NCBI GenBank assembly: GCA_030618905.1
Contig: JAUXCL010000159.1
Location: 1 to 5,771 of the forward strand
Direction: 5' to 3'
Source: Bacteroidales bacterium
GTDB taxonomy: Bacteria; Bacteroidota; Bacteroidia; Bacteroidales; B18-G4
DNA length: 5,771 nucleotides
Within the stretch, counting starts at the first letter, position 1. Each line of letters starts with the position of its first letter. This document shows positions 4,969 to 5,771 of the stretch, in pieces. Made by a program: the position numbers and the translations under genes. The notes beneath the pieces were generated by a model that was not told the origin of the DNA, did no database searches, and saw only the letters and a program-made list of their open reading frames with translations.

Positions 4969-5771
4969 ATGAAAAAAACGATACTTGCTCTGATGGCAAT
5001 AAGCGTGCTTATTGCTTTTTCAATTAATATACAGGCACAATCAGCCTGTTCACCAACATTATCCCATGGCAGCGGATTCACGACAAGCATTGAATCGGTA
5101 AGCTTCGATGGCTTTGATGCCTATGGTGATTCATTGCACACCATCATCCTGAGAATTGAAAATGATGGTTGTACAGATCCTGATTGTAAAGCTTTGAACC
5201 AATATTCCATTGAAGCTATACCAGGAACATATTCAGACATAAGTCATGCTGTACTCGTAGGTAACATGACTGCTAATGGTATAAATTTGGGACCTAGCCT
5301 CGGAGGAACCCCGTTTGAAGGATTCAGAATTTCCAGTATCAATGGAATCGGAAATGGCGAAGCTGGAATTTTTGTTGTACAATATACGTTGACCGGTGGA
5401 CTGCAAAGGCAAAAAACGCAGATCAAAGCAGGTAGTAATCTGTCCATTGTGGAATTTCAAATAGCAGATTTTGCCGCGGTACTCAACTGTGTCATATATT
5501 CAAATATCCTGCCCTATTATCCTCCACCCGATAACGGTAAAATAGAGAACTCTATAATTGGTGCGGAATTGACTTCACTTTATGAAACTTATATCATTTA
5601 TGATAGCGCGGTATCCAATGATATTTTCCAGATTGTGGATGATACCAATGTGATTATTGAAGTGATCGCTTTAGATGGGAAGTATAATGAATTACTGGCT
5701 TTGCTTCAGACAGCAGATTATGGCATGTATGATGTAAATGTAGATCCGGACCAACTCAAAATTACTGGTGT
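4969..5771 (+). CDS. Large secreted protein, N-terminal part (runs off the window)
   Basis: An open frame from the ATG at 4969 continues without a stop to the window edge, giving 267 codons of an incomplete gene. Residues 1-23 are a clear signal peptide (MKKTILALMAISVLIAFSINIQA, cleavage before QSA). The next ~150 residues look like an extracellular beta-rich domain with a Cys pair in CTDPDC (68-73), another Cys at 27 and NCV near the end of the domain. I do not recognise it as a named family. The last ~43 residues (TNVIIEVIALDGKYNELLALLQ, then TADYGMYDVN) resemble a segment I associate with large Bacteroidota surface proteins that carry a subtilisin-like domain further on; this is memory-based and weak. 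The protein is most likely exported, possibly by the type IX system, but the C-terminus that would show this is outside the window. Its own promoter box lies at 4919-4926. Confidence 0.82.
   Translation, partial: MKKTILALMAISVLIAFSINIQAQSACSPTLSHGSGFTTSIESVSFDGFDAYGDSLHTIILRIENDGCTDPDCKALNQYSIEAIPGTYSDISHAVLVGNMTANGINLGPSLGGTPFEGFRISSINGIGNGEAGIFVVQYTLTGGLQRQKTQIKAGSNLSIVEFQIADFAAVLNCVIYSNILPYYPPPDNGKIENSIIGAELTSLYETYIIYDSAVSNDIFQIVDDTNVIIEVIALDGKYNELLALLQTADYGMYDVNVDPDQLKITG

Noticed and set aside
4860..5090. 76-codon minus-strand frame at the left of the last gene
   Set aside because: It covers the promoter repeats and the signal peptide region of the forward gene; no domain is visible and the forward frame is far better supported.

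Overview
The window looks like Bacteroidota DNA. A secreted protein ends in a type IX secretion (Por) C-terminal sorting domain. A TAnnTTTG-type promoter lies before the last gene. Ribosome binding sites are mostly weak and base composition is moderate to AT-rich. All five genes run on the + strand; four are complete and the last runs off the right edge.

Region 1 (27-2259) is a compact RiPP operon of the HvfABC / bufferin type. It holds a signal-peptide-bearing precursor with five Lys-Cys-Gly units in EGKCG-like motifs (hvfA, 76-525). Next come an MNIO (DUF692 / MbnB-TglH family) multinuclear iron maturase (hvfB, 537-1361) and a DUF2063 partner protein (hvfC, 1348-2103). hvfA and hvfB are 11 bases apart, hvfB and hvfC overlap by 14 bases, and a strong intrinsic terminator (2225-2259) closes the unit. 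By family knowledge, HvfB with HvfC converts the EGKCG cysteines of HvfA into oxazolone/thioamide groups, giving an exported, copper-binding peptide. A perfect 10-bp inverted repeat with a 27-base AT-rich spacer ends two bases before the hvfA start codon. No DoxX-like hvfD gene follows.

Region 2 (2285-4309) encodes a 674-residue secreted protein: signal peptide, seven FG-GAP/VCBS-like calcium-loop repeats (probably a seven-bladed propeller), an Ig/Fn3-like segment, a PKD domain and a type IX sorting domain.

Region 3 (4373-4858) encodes a short TrmO/TsaA-domain protein, a probable tRNA A37 (m6t6A) methyltransferase.

Region 4 (4859-5771) has a promoter region with four helically spaced TTAACA repeats and a TACATTTG box. 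It is followed by the start of a large secreted protein (4969 to beyond 5771) whose function is not visible in the part present.

The most notable content is the metallophore-type RiPP operon with its bipartite precursor core. The other genes are ordinary Bacteroidota cell-surface and housekeeping genes with no evident functional link to it.
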